From Acetobacteraceae bacterium (GTDB lineage Bacteria > Pseudomonadota > Alphaproteobacteria > Acetobacterales > Acetobacteraceae), in the NCBI GenBank assembly GCA_027340195.1, contig DAHWNE010000115.1, positions 1 to 7,283 on the forward strand: a DNA stretch of 7,283 nt, in the 5' to 3' direction. The notes beneath the pieces are model-generated. The model was not told the origin of the DNA and did not search any database. It was given only the letters and a program-made list of their open reading frames with translations. This document shows positions 1-7,130 of the stretch, piece after piece; position 1 is the first letter of the stretch; each line of letters opens with the position of its first letter. A program made the translations under genes and the position numbers.

Positions 1-190
1 GGGAAAGATCATAGGGGCCGGGACCGAGCGTGCTCGACGCCTCGGCGAAATAGGCGATATCCAGCGCCCCGGCCACGGCGAGCAATTCGTCCTCGCAATC
101 GAGCAGCGACAATTGGCAGCCGTCGCAGGAGGCGAATTTCCACACCGCCAGGGTGGGACGCGGGCGCGTGGAAGGGAGGCGCGCGTTCAT
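1..190 (-). CDS. hydD: [NiFe]-hydrogenase small (delta) subunit, group 3b type, partial (N-terminal 63 codons)
   Basis: This is the start of the small subunit of a cytosolic [NiFe] hydrogenase, which carries electrons between the NiFe site of the large subunit and the flavin/Fe-S subunits. The 63 visible residues have no twin-arginine signal, so the protein should be cytoplasmic. The hallmark is the reading [19 protein letters not shown] at residues 19-37. In it, Cys22 and Cys25 form the CxxC that begins the proximal [4Fe-4S] binding site of the NADH-ubiquinone oxidoreductase 20 kDa / hydrogenase small-subunit family. The ATG at 190 lies 4 bp after the stop of the gamma-subunit gene, with a GGGAG about 10 nt upstream. 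The frame stays open to the window edge. The large NiFe subunit (hydA) is expected just beyond position 1 but is not visible. The assignment to group 3b rests on the upstream beta and gamma genes. Confidence 0.9.
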   Translation of the reverse strand, partial: MNARLPSTRPRPTLAVWKFASCDGCQLSLLDCEDELLAVAGALDIAYFAEASSTLGPGPYDLS

Positions 191-194
191 GGCC

Positions 195-1043
195 TCAGAT
201 CTCCCGGACCGCGAGGCGCGCGGCAATGCGGTCATAGCGCAGCACCGGCCCGTCCTGGCAGACGAAATCGGGTCCAAACTGGCAATGGCCGCAAAGACCG
301 ATCGCGCATTTCATGTTGCGTTCCATCGACAGATGGATGCGCTCGGCCGCGACGCCGGCGGCGCGGAGCGCGGTGGCGGTGAAGCGCAGCATCACCTCTG
401 GCCCGCACAGCAGCGCCACCGTGTTGGGCGGATCGAAGCCGATTTGCCCGATCAGCCTCGGCACCACGCCGACATGCCCATGCCAGGACGGATCGGCATG
501 ATCGACCGTGACCGCGACCGTCACGTCGGCGCGCGCGCCCCAAACGGCGAGTTCGTCGCGGAACAAAAGCTCCGCCGGGCCGCGCCCGCCATACAGCACC
601 GCGATGCGGCCGAACCGCTCGCTTCTGGCCAGCACCCGGTAGATCGCCGGTCGCAACGGCGCCAACCCGAGCCCGCCGGCGACGATCAGCAGATCGTGGC
701 CGGCCGCCGCATCCACCGGCCAGGCGCTGCCGAACGGCCCGCGGAGGCCAAGCACGCTGCCCGGCGCGGCGCCGGCGATCGCAGCACTCACCGCGCCGAC
801 GGCACGGACGGTGTGGACGAAACAGGAGCGATCGGCGGGGTCGCCGCTCAGGCTGACCGGCACCTCGCCGACACCGTAGGCATAGATCATGTTGAACTGG
901 CCCGGCGCGAAGCACGGCACGCCGCTGGCGAGCGGCACCAGGTCGAGCGTTACGACGTCCGCCGTCTCCCGCCGCACCGCGCGCACCCGCCACGGCGCCG
1001 GCAGCATCGGATCGGCCAGCGCTGCCGGTGGCGCGGCGCTCAT
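195..1043 (-). CDS. hydG: Hydrogenase gamma subunit: FAD/NAD(P)-binding, 2Fe-2S oxidoreductase
   Basis: This 282-residue protein is the diaphorase-type subunit that exchanges electrons between NAD(P)(H) and the hydrogenase Fe-S chain. Residues about 15-105 form the ferredoxin-reductase-like FAD domain, with [20 protein letters not shown] at 47-66. Residues about 115-235 form the NAD(P) domain, with [12 protein letters not shown] (121-132) and LLCGPEVML (211-219). The C-terminus carries a 2Fe-2S site formed by Cys246, Cys251, Cys254 and Cys262 (motif C-x4-C-x2-C-x7-C), as in PyrK and the gamma subunit of Pyrococcus sulfhydrogenase. An in-frame start exists at 1253, but those 70 extra codons would overlap the upstream gene. 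The ATG at 1043 overlaps the upstream TGA as ATGA and fits the family N-terminus. No clear Shine-Dalgarno site precedes it, which suggests translational coupling. The homologous sulfite reductase subunit AsrB is a possible alternative, but the hydrogenase small subunit immediately downstream argues against it. Confidence 0.93.
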   Translation of the reverse strand: MSAAPPAALADPMLPAPWRVRAVRRETADVVTLDLVPLASGVPCFAPGQFNMIYAYGVGEVPVSLSGDPADRSCFVHTVRAVGAVSAAIAGAAPGSVLGLRGPFGSAWPVDAAAGHDLLIVAGGLGLAPLRPAIYRVLARSERFGRIAVLYGGRGPAELLFRDELAVWGARADVTVAVTVDHADPSWHGHVGVVPRLIGQIGFDPPNTVALLCGPEVMLRFTATALRAAGVAAERIHLSMERNMKCAIGLCGHCQFGPDFVCQDGPVLRYDRIAARLAVREI

Positions 1044-1504
1044 GCCGGCGGGTGCCCATAGACGTCGAGCATCTGTTGCCGCGCCGCCTGCATCCTGCGC
1101 ACCATCACCGGCAGCAGCCGCCGCATCATCTCGTAGCCGAGATGATGGTCGGCGTCGCATTTGCCGCGCAAGCAATGGGCGTCGAGGCCGAAGACGCGGG
1201 TATCGGCGGTCGCCCGGGCGTCGAACCCCCAGCGATAGGGCGGCACCAGCCACGACGCGCCGACCATCTCTCCGCCACCGAGGCTTTCGATGACGATCGG
1301 CGGGCGGGCCGGGGCGTGCAGTTCCAACGCCACTCTTCCCTCGCGGATCAGGTAGAACTCGTCGGCCGGCCCGCCCTCGCGGAACAGATACTCCCCGGGC
1401 GCGAAGCGCAGGTTGCGCGCGCAGCCGACCAGCCTCCGGCCGAGGGCGGGATCGATCCCGGCCAGGAACTCATGGCCGAGCAGCAGGCGTTCAAGCGTTT
1501 CCAC
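1040..1504 (-). CDS. Stand-alone cyclic-nucleotide-binding-fold (Crp-like sensor domain) protein
   Basis: This 154-residue protein consists almost entirely of one cNMP-binding-type beta-barrel. [21 protein letters not shown] (36-56) is the typical first half of the domain, followed by VALELHAP and [10 protein letters not shown]. Residues about 121-148 form a helical tail rich in Arg and Met. No helix-turn-helix follows, so it is not a complete Crp/FNR regulator. The expected phosphate-binding cassette (FGE-x-AL...PRAA) is replaced by [21 protein letters not shown] (78-98), so binding of cAMP or cGMP is doubtful. The start is GTG at 1504, supported by GGAGG six bases upstream. The gene overlaps the end of the beta-subunit gene by 14 bp and the start of the gamma gene by 4 bp. 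The tight packing implies a role in hydrogenase assembly, regulation or electron transfer, but its exact function is not known to me. Confidence 0.88.
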   Translation of the reverse strand: METLERLLLGHEFLAGIDPALGRRLVGCARNLRFAPGEYLFREGGPADEFYLIREGRVALELHAPARPPIVIESLGGGEMVGASWLVPPYRWGFDARATADTRVFGLDAHCLRGKCDADHHLGYEMMRRLLPVMVRRMQAARQQMLDVYGHPPA

Positions 1505-2669
1505 CTTTCCCCTCCCCCACCGCCTTCCCCGGCATGGCGCGGATGGCCGCCGCTTCCGCGGTGATGTCGATCCCGACCGGGCACCAGGCGATGCAGCGCC
1601 CGCAGCCGACGCAGCCCGAGCTGCCGAACTGGTCGATCCAGTGCGCGAGCTTATGCGTCAGCCATTGCCGGTAGCGCGATTTTCCGCTGGCGCGCACCGA
1701 CCCGCCATGGATGAAGGAGAAATCGGCGGTGAAGCAGGAATCCCACCGCTTCACCCGCGTCGCCTCGGTCCCGGCAAGATCGGTATGGTCGGCGACCGAA
1801 GTGCAGAAGCAGGTCGGGCAGACCAGGGTGCAGTTGGCGCAGGCCAAGCACCGTGCCGCCACCGCGTCCCAACGCGGATGCTCGGGATTGGCTTGCAGCC
1901 GCTCCTTGAGGCCATCGGTGTCGAGATGCCGGCCCATGCCGGCTTTGGTGCGCGCCAGCACCGCTTCGGCCGCCGCCGTCGCATCCGACCCCGCCGGGCG
2001 CGTGGGCAGGACGGCGAGCAACGCGGCGCCGGCTTCGCTGCCGGCGACGGCGAGGAAATCGTGGCGGGCAGCGTCGATCAGCTCGGTCAGCGCGAGGTCG
2101 AACCCGCTCTCGGCGCGCGGGCCAGTTCCCATGGAGGCGCAGAAGCACGTGCCGGCCGCCGTGCCGCAATTCAGCGCGACCAGGAACGCGCCCTGCCGCC
2201 GGGCCGCGTAGCCCGGATCCTGATGCGCCCCGCCGAGGAACACGCGGTCCTGGATGGCGATGGCGTGCAACTCGCAGGCACGCACGCCGAGGAAGGCGAA
2301 GGGCGCCGGCGCCGGCGGTTCCGGCGTGATCGTGAAGCCGTCATCCTGGCGGCGAGCGCGCCAGAGCGTTTCCTCCGGCGGGTGTAGAAAGCGCTTCCAG
2401 GATTGCGGGCCGACCGCGTAGCCGAATAGAGCGGCGTCGGCGCGACGTTCCAAACGGTAGCGCCCGGCCTCCTGGCGATCGGTCCAACCGGCTGGAAGCG
2501 CCGCGATGTCGGCGATCCGGTCATAGACGATGGCGCCGTCGCGCAAGGTCGGGCCGATCACGTCGAAGCCGCGCGCGACCAGCGCGTCGACCAAAGCCTG
2601 CAGCCCGGCGCGATCGAGCAGGACGGGGGTGGTTTGCGCGTCAGGACCGGGCGGCGCGGTCGGGGACAT
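1491..2669 (-). CDS. hydB: Hydrogenase beta subunit, 4Fe-4S dicluster protein (HydB/AsrA-like)
   Basis: This 392-residue iron-sulfur subunit passes electrons between the flavin subunit and the hydrogenase core. Two ferredoxin-like cysteine sets are visible near the C-terminus: Cys274, 277, 280 and 284 ([12 protein letters not shown]), with extra Cys287 and Cys289 right after, and Cys353, 356, 359 and 363 ([12 protein letters not shown]). Upstream are the family blocks [14 protein letters not shown] (128-141) and [18 protein letters not shown] (167-184). RWDSCF (308-313) lies between the two cluster sets. There is no signal peptide, so it should be cytosolic. The ATG at 2669 is 11 bp after the glgP stop. 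The nearest AGGAG sits 14 nt upstream, which is longer than ideal, so coupling to glgP translation is plausible. AsrA of anaerobic sulfite reductase is a close relative, but the following gamma and small-subunit genes favour a group 3b hydrogenase. Confidence 0.92.
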   Translation of the reverse strand: MSPTAPPGPDAQTTPVLLDRAGLQALVDALVARGFDVIGPTLRDGAIVYDRIADIAALPAGWTDRQEAGRYRLERRADAALFGYAVGPQSWKRFLHPPEETLWRARRQDDGFTITPEPPAPAPFAFLGVRACELHAIAIQDRVFLGGAHQDPGYAARRQGAFLVALNCGTAAGTCFCASMGTGPRAESGFDLALTELIDAARHDFLAVAGSEAGAALLAVLPTRPAGSDATAAAEAVLARTKAGMGRHLDTDGLKERLQANPEHPRWDAVAARCLACANCTLVCPTCFCTSVADHTDLAGTEATRVKRWDSCFTADFSFIHGGSVRASGKSRYRQWLTHKLAHWIDQFGSSGCVGCGRCIAWCPVGIDITAEAAAIRAMPGKAVGEGKGGNA

Positions 2670-2680
2670 GGCGGTGAATT

Positions 2681-5236
2681 CTACTCCTGCCAGCGGATCA
2701 GCGGAAGTTCAGCCGGCACCCTGGCCTCGGGATGACTTGGCACGATCCGCACGGTGAAATCCCGGCGCGGCCGGGTGGTGACCACCCGGCCGGCATAGGT
2801 GAACCCGTTCACCGCGCCCGCCACCGGGGCGCCGCGCGCCAGCGCGACCGACAGCGCAGCGCCCGGCGCATCGCTCGGCGCATCGCTCTTGGGCGGATCG
2901 GCATAAAGTTCCACCCGCACATCCTCGGCGGCGATCTCGCCGAGATAGACCGGCACGTGGCAGGACCAGCCATCGGCCTCGGCCGTCATGTCGGGGGCGC
3001 CGATATGCAGGCTTTTCCAGCCGTGACGCAGCCGGCGTTCCCACGCGCGGAGCGACCGCGCCGCCGCCGCGCCATCGGCCAAGCGCCGGCGCAGGGCGGC
3101 GCTGGCCGGCAGATAGGCCTGCTCCAGATAGTCGCGCAGCATGCGGGTCGCGCTGAAACGCGGCGCCAGCACCGCCATGCCGCGCCGAATGCGGGAGATC
3201 CACGCGCGCGGGATGCCAGCCGGATCACGGTCATAGAATGCGGGTGCCACCTCGCGCTCCAGAATCGTGTAGAGTTCGGCGGCATCGGCGGCGTCCTGTG
3301 CCGCCGGGTCGGGCGCGGTGGTGGCCCCGATCGCAAAGCCGAGATCGGGGGCAAAGCCCTCGGCCCACCACCCATCCAGCACCGAAAGATTGATCCCGCC
3401 ATTGGCGATCACCTTCATCCCGCTGGTCCCGCACGCCTCCCATGGCCGGCGCGGCGTGTTGATCCAGACATCGACGCCCTGGACCAGTTCCTGCGCCAGC
3501 GCGATGTCGTAATCCTCGAGGAATACGACCCGCGCCCAGAATTCGGGATGGGCGGTGAAGGCCACCCACTCCGCGATCATCCGCTTGCCCTCCTCGTCGG
3601 CGGGATGCGCCTTGCCGGCCACCACCAGCTGCATCGGGCGATGCGGGTCGCCGAGCAGGCGTTCCAGCCGGGCGTGATCGGCCAGCAGCAGGTTGGGGCG
3701 CTTATAGCCGGTGAAGCGGCGCGCGAAGCCGAGGGTGAGCGTGTTCGGGTCGAGCACGCTCTCGGCGCGCGCGACCATCGCGGGGTCGTGGCCGCGGCCG
3801 GTCAGATGGCGGCCGAGGCGGGCGCGCACCGCCGTCACCAGCCGCTGACGCGATCGTCCGCGCATTTCCCACAGCGCCGCGTCATCCACCGCGGCGATCA
3901 CGTCGCGCAGCGGCTCGGCCATGCGCTGCCAACGCGCCTCGCCACCGGCCGGGGCGAAGATCGCGTCGGCCTCGGGCGATTCCCAGGATGGCATGTGGAC
4001 GCCGTTGGTCACATGCCCGACCGGCACCTCGCGCTCTGGCCAGCGCGGGAACAGCGGCTGGAAGATGCGCCGGCTGACCGCGCCGTGCAGCGCGCTGACG
4101 CCGAGGCTGATGTAGGATCCGCGCATCGCCAGGAAGGCCATGTTGACCGGCGCGTCGCGCTCCGTCCGGGCCAGCGACAAGGCGATCGCGGCGATCTTCT
4201 CGGCCGCCGGCCCCATCGCGGCGTGGCGATATTGTTCGAGCAGAGCCATCGGGTAGCGGTCGAACCCAGCCTCCACCGGGGTGTGGGTGGTAAAGACGGT
4301 GCCGGCGCGGCTGACCCATAGCGCCTCCTCGAACCCGATCCCGAGCCGCGCCGAGAGGCTGCGCGCCCGCTCCAGCAGCGCGAAGGCGGCATGACCCTCG
4401 TTCAGGTGGCAGACCTCGATCTCGGGATGTATGGTCTCGACCAGCCGCCAGCCGCCGACGCCGAGCACGATTTCCTGCAAAAGCCGCATCTCGGTGCCAC
4501 CACCGTAGAGCTTGCCGGTGATGCCGCGATCGACCGGGGTGTTCAGCGCATCGTTGCTGTCGAGCAGATAGAGCGCGGTGCGCCCGACCATGGCGCGCCA
4601 GACGCGCAGACGCAGGCGGCGCCCGGGCAAGTCGAGCAGGATATGGAGCCGCGTCCCGGCCTGATCCAATACCGGCTGCACCGGCATCATCGTCGGCTCG
4701 TTATAGGGGTAGGCTTCCTGCTGCCAGCCGGTGGCGTCGATCATCTGGCGGAAATAGCCTTCCTGGTACAGGAGCCCGACGCCGATCGCCGGCACACCGA
4801 GATCGCTCGCCGTCTTCAGATAATCCCCCGCCAGGACGCCGAGCCCGCCGGCATAGAGCGGCAGCGCCTCGCCGAGACCGAACTCCAGGCAGAAATAGGC
4901 GACGCCGGCCAATGCCGCGCGTCCATGGGTCTCGGCGAACCAGCCCGGCGCGGTGAGATATGCGCGGCGCTCCGCGGCCAGCGCATCGAGATGGGCGAGG
5001 AAACCGGGATCGGCGGCCAGCGCCGCCAGCCGCGCGGCCGGCACGTCTTCGAGCAGGGTCCAGGGATTGTGCGTGCGCTGCCACAATTCGGCGTCGATCC
5101 GTTCCCATAGCGCATCGCCCCGATGGCTCCAGGTCCAGCGCAGATCGAGCGCGAGATCACGCAGCGCGGCGAGCGGCGGCGGCAGCGCCAACCCCCAGCA
5201 CGGCACCATCGCGGCGATGGGGGCCGGGGAGGCCAC
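2681..5236 (-). CDS. glgP: Alpha-glucan (glycogen/maltodextrin) phosphorylase, GT35
   Basis: This 851-residue enzyme uses phosphate and pyridoxal phosphate to release glucose-1-phosphate from alpha-1,4-glucans in the cytosol. It belongs to the 'alpha-glucan family phosphorylase' branch with a DUF3417-like N-terminus (about 10-125), rather than the E. coli GlgP/MalP branch. Visible landmarks are AYFCLEFGLGEALPLYAGGLG (113-133), HLNEGHAAF (277-285), FTTHTPVEAGFD (315-326), HVTNGVHMPSW (408-418), RRFTGYKRPN (506-515) and EACGTSGMKVIANGG (600-614). Lys608 is the expected PLP Schiff-base lysine. The length is normal for the family. The start is GTG at 5236, with GGAG eight bases upstream; the next in-frame ATG is codon 10. 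The gene begins 5 bp after glgA and ends 11 bp before hydB. A 12-bp tandem duplication duplicates the tetrapeptide SDAP at about residues 784-791. Confidence 0.96.
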   Translation of the reverse strand: MASPAPIAAMVPCWGLALPPPLAALRDLALDLRWTWSHRGDALWERIDAELWQRTHNPWTLLEDVPAARLAALAADPGFLAHLDALAAERRAYLTAPGWFAETHGRAALAGVAYFCLEFGLGEALPLYAGGLGVLAGDYLKTASDLGVPAIGVGLLYQEGYFRQMIDATGWQQEAYPYNEPTMMPVQPVLDQAGTRLHILLDLPGRRLRLRVWRAMVGRTALYLLDSNDALNTPVDRGITGKLYGGGTEMRLLQEIVLGVGGWRLVETIHPEIEVCHLNEGHAAFALLERARSLSARLGIGFEEALWVSRAGTVFTTHTPVEAGFDRYPMALLEQYRHAAMGPAAEKIAAIALSLARTERDAPVNMAFLAMRGSYISLGVSALHGAVSRRIFQPLFPRWPEREVPVGHVTNGVHMPSWESPEADAIFAPAGGEARWQRMAEPLRDVIAAVDDAALWEMRGRSRQRLVTAVRARLGRHLTGRGHDPAMVARAESVLDPNTLTLGFARRFTGYKRPNLLLADHARLERLLGDPHRPMQLVVAGKAHPADEEGKRMIAEWVAFTAHPEFWARVVFLEDYDIALAQELVQGVDVWINTPRRPWEACGTSGMKVIANGGINLSVLDGWWAEGFAPDLGFAIGATTAPDPAAQDAADAAELYTILEREVAPAFYDRDPAGIPRAWISRIRRGMAVLAPRFSATRMLRDYLEQAYLPASAALRRRLADGAAAARSLRAWERRLRHGWKSLHIGAPDMTAEADGWSCHVPVYLGEIAAEDVRVELYADPPKSDAPSDAPGAALSVALARGAPVAGAVNGFTYAGRVVTTRPRRDFTVRIVPSHPEARVPAELPLIRWQE

Positions 5237-5241
5237 CGCCG

Positions 5242-6777
5242 TTACTCCGCCGCCTCCAGAAACGCCGGCTCAGGAGACCGCGGCGCGTCGGCGCTCACCA
5301 CCAGATCGTCATACAGCGCCAGATAGCGGCGGGCCGACCCCTCCCAGCTGAAATCGCGACCCATCGCGGCGCGCTGCGCCCGGCGCCAAGCGATCGGATC
5401 GCGGAACCGACTGCCGGCGCGGCGCAAGCAGTCGGCCAGCGCCGCGGCGGTGGGATCGTCAAAGGTGAAGCCGGTGCCCGGGCGCCCCCCGGTTTGCGTG
5501 CTGTCGATATCGGTGACCGTGTCCGCCAGCCCGCCCACCTTGCGGGTGACCGGCAGCGCGCCGTAGCGCATCGCATACATCGTGGTCAGGCCGCAGGGTT
5601 CGAAGCGGGACGGGGTCAGCGCGAGGTCGGCGGCGGCGTTCAGACGATGCGCCAGCGTCTCCTGGTAGCCGATCTGCACCGCGAGCCGATCCGCGCGGCC
5701 AATGGCGGCGGCGCGGAAAGCGGCCTCGAGCCCCGGATCGCCTTCCCCATGCAGCACCACCTGCGCCCCCATGTCGAGCAGCGCTGGCAGCGCCGCCAGC
5801 ACCACATCGGCCATCTTCTGCTCGGTCAGGCGGTTGACACCGACCACCAGCGGGCCATCCGCCGTCGGATCGAGGCCCAGCTCCAGGCGCAAAGCCGCCT
5901 TGGCTGCCCGCTTGCCGGCCAGGTGGTCGGCATCGAAGGGGACCGGCAGAGCGGGATCGGCGGCCGGGTTCCAGATGTCGGTGTCGATGCCGTTCAGGAT
6001 GCCAGTCAGGTCGGCGGCGCGGGCGCGCAGCAGCCCCTCCATTCCGGCCCCAAAGGCGGGGGTCAGGATTTCGCGGGCATAGGTGGGGCTGACCGTGGTC
6101 AGACGGTCGGCGTAGCGCAGGCCCGCCTTGAGGCAGGAGAACCGGCCGTAGAACTCCGCCCCGTCAGGTGTCAGCAGCGCCTCGGGCAGTGAGAGCGCGC
6201 GGGCGGCGTCGAGTGGGAAATTGCCCTGAAAGACCAAGTTGTGGATGGTGAAGAGACTGGGCGAACGCGGCCCGTGCCGGAGCGCGAGGAAGGCCGGCAG
6301 CAACCCCGTGTGCCAGTCATTGGCATGCACCAGCTCGGGCCGCCAGCCGGCGGTGTCGCCTTGCTCCGCGAGAGCGGCGGCGGCGGCGGAGAACGCGGCG
6401 AAGCGGCGCAGATTGTCCGGCCAGTCCCGCTTGTCCTGGTCCTGGTAGGGACCGCCCGGGCGGCGAAACAGCTCCGGCCAGTCGAGGAGATAAACCGGCA
6501 GACCCGTATCGGGCGTACGCGCGAGCAGCAGCGTCCCGCCGCTGGGCAGCCGGGACAGGGTGCGCTTGCCCCGCGCGGTGTCGAGAGCGCTGACATAGCC
6601 AGGGAGGATCGCGCGGATATCGACCCCCAACGCCGCCAGGGCCACCGGCAGCGCCGCGCAGACGTCACCGAGGCCACCGGTCTTCGCCAGCGGAAACAAT
6701 TCCGACGTCGCAAACAGCACCCGCAACCGATGGACCGACGGGCCGTAGGACGTAACGTCCATGTTCCTCACGTCCAT
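5242..6777 (-). CDS. glgA: Glycogen synthase (ADP-glucose type), GT5
   Basis: This 511-residue GT-B glycosyltransferase extends alpha-1,4-glucan chains from a nucleotide-glucose donor. The N-terminal Rossmann domain (about 18-265) opens with RVLFATSELFPLAKTGGLGD (19-38). Lys32 of KTGGLGD is the donor-binding lysine of the family. HANDWHTGLLPAFL (151-164), FTIHNLVFQG (176-185) and LNGIDTDIWNP (261-271) follow. The C-terminal domain contains VNRLTEQK (314-321) and SRFEPCGLTTMYAMRYG (390-406), where Glu393 matches the catalytic glutamate of bacterial GlgA. A Met follows Lys321 where most family members have Gly. The ATG at 6777 has GGAGG 10 nt upstream. A second in-frame ATG at 6762 arises from a 15-bp tandem duplication, giving MDVRN-MDVT. 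The gene is the first of the operon and lies just downstream of an FNR-type site. No glgC or glgB is present in the window. Confidence 0.96.
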   Translation of the reverse strand: MDVRNMDVTSYGPSVHRLRVLFATSELFPLAKTGGLGDVCAALPVALAALGVDIRAILPGYVSALDTARGKRTLSRLPSGGTLLLARTPDTGLPVYLLDWPELFRRPGGPYQDQDKRDWPDNLRRFAAFSAAAAALAEQGDTAGWRPELVHANDWHTGLLPAFLALRHGPRSPSLFTIHNLVFQGNFPLDAARALSLPEALLTPDGAEFYGRFSCLKAGLRYADRLTTVSPTYAREILTPAFGAGMEGLLRARAADLTGILNGIDTDIWNPAADPALPVPFDADHLAGKRAAKAALRLELGLDPTADGPLVVGVNRLTEQKMADVVLAALPALLDMGAQVVLHGEGDPGLEAAFRAAAIGRADRLAVQIGYQETLAHRLNAAADLALTPSRFEPCGLTTMYAMRYGALPVTRKVGGLADTVTDIDSTQTGGRPGTGFTFDDPTAAALADCLRRAGSRFRDPIAWRRAQRAAMGRDFSWEGSARRYLALYDDLVVSADAPRSPEPAFLEAAE

Positions 6778-6783
6778 GTTCCT
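6755..6783. repeat. Short tandem duplication covering the glgA start codon
   Basis: The 14-bp sequence ACGTCCATGTTCCT (plus strand) occurs perfectly at 6755-6768 and 6770-6783, a 15-bp period. On the coding strand each copy reads AGGAAC-ATG-GACGT, so both a purine-rich ribosome-binding stretch and the start codon are duplicated in frame. The upstream ATG (6777) also has the better-spaced GGAGG at 6788-6792. Replication slippage is the likely origin. Confidence 0.85.
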
Positions 6784-6787
6784 TGAT

Positions 6788-6792
6788 CCTCC
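6788..6792 (-). promoter_or_regulatory. glgA ribosome-binding site
   Basis: On the minus strand GGAGG sits 10 nt upstream of the ATG at 6777 and decides in favour of this start over the duplicate ATG at 6762, which has only a close AGGA. Confidence 0.7.
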
Positions 6793-6823
6793 CGGCCCGG
6801 CTTCTCCGCGGACTACGGGGTTA

Positions 6824-6829
6824 TGGATA
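6824..6829 (-). promoter_or_regulatory. Candidate -10 element of the glgA operon promoter
   Basis: The minus strand reads CTATCCATAAC around 6830-6820. Taking TATCCA (6829-6824) as the -10 hexamer predicts a start near 6817. That places the centre of the FNR-type site (6858.5) at about -41.5, the classical position for class II FNR activation. The hexamer is a weak match (3 of 6); an overlapping CATAAC (6825-6820) is the alternative. This is a positional inference only. Confidence 0.4.
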
Positions 6830-6851
6830 GTGCCGCCGCCTGACCATGTCG

Positions 6852-6865
6852 TTGATGCGGATCAA
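6852..6865 (-). promoter_or_regulatory. FNR/FixK-type anaerobox upstream of glgA
   Basis: TTGATGCGGATCAA (plus strand; TTGATCCGCATCAA on the minus strand) is a perfect match to the TTGAT-N4-ATCAA consensus of FNR, Anr and FixK regulators. It lies in the non-coding gap before glgA, centred 81.5 bp from the first base of its start codon. The site is palindromic, so it could also act on a plus-strand transcript, but the likely -10 element lies on the glgA side. Confidence 0.75.
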
Positions 6866-6899
6866 ATTCGCCATCAATATCATCCCGCCGACCGGTTCA

Positions 6900-7130
6900 C
6901 GGCTCACCATCCATCGCTCCGGCACGGGCGGTGGCGATCGCGGCGATCAGGGAACGTACCAGCGCATCCGAGCCCAGACCCGCCGTCGGCAGGCGGCAGC
7001 CGATGGCGCCAGTGCGCCGCCTCGGCCCGCCATGCCGAGATCCTCGCCCACCAGCAGACCGCGCGGCGATGAAGGGCGCATAGCCGCCGACGTCGCGGAA
7101 TGCGGCGAACCCGGCAGCGTCCCATTGCCC
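6900..7130. other. Stretch without an assignable gene
   Basis: I find no recognisable protein, RNA gene or repeat here. A minus-strand frame is open from the window edge (7283) to a TGA at 6899-6897. Its middle part, around AAFRDVGGYAPFIAA, has a plausible amino-acid make-up, but I recognise no family, and further right it lies antisense to a GH15-like reading. A plus-strand frame is open from 6831 (first ATG 6846), but its part before about 7130 is Arg/Pro/Ser-rich like an antisense shadow. Decayed coding DNA or a rearrangement junction is the most likely explanation. Confidence 0.4.

Noticed and set aside
153..1061. 302-codon plus-strand open frame opposite the gamma-subunit gene
   Set aside because: It is the shadow of hydG: Arg/His/Gln/Pro-rich, no family motif, and fully antisense to a gene with clear FAD, NAD and 2Fe-2S motifs. 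Such frames are common at this GC content.
195..1253. Longer version of the gamma-subunit gene starting at 1253
   Set aside because: The extra 70 codons overlap most of the C-terminal half of the cNMP-fold gene and are Arg-rich without family similarity. The ATGA overlap at 1043 gives a normal start.
1413..2387. 324-codon plus-strand open frame opposite hydB
   Set aside because: It is antisense to a gene with two intact 4Fe-4S motifs, and its own translation is repetitive Arg/Ala/Gly without recognisable domains.
2732..4321. 529-codon plus-strand open frame opposite glgP
   Set aside because: Its length is explained by GC-rich antisense codons. The minus-strand protein has every glucan phosphorylase landmark, including the PLP lysine.
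4960..6192. 410-codon plus-strand open frame opposite the glgP start and glgA
   Set aside because: It spans the junction of two well-supported minus-strand genes and shows shadow composition with no motif.
6778..6899. Transcription terminator between the right-edge DNA and glgA
   Set aside because: I see no GC hairpin followed by a T-run on either strand. The only clear palindrome is the FNR-type site.
6821..6910. 29-codon minus-strand ORF (ATG 6910, stop TAA 6823-6821)
   Set aside because: It covers the anaerobox and likely promoter, has no ribosome-binding site that I can see and no recognisable similarity. The region fits a regulatory gap better.
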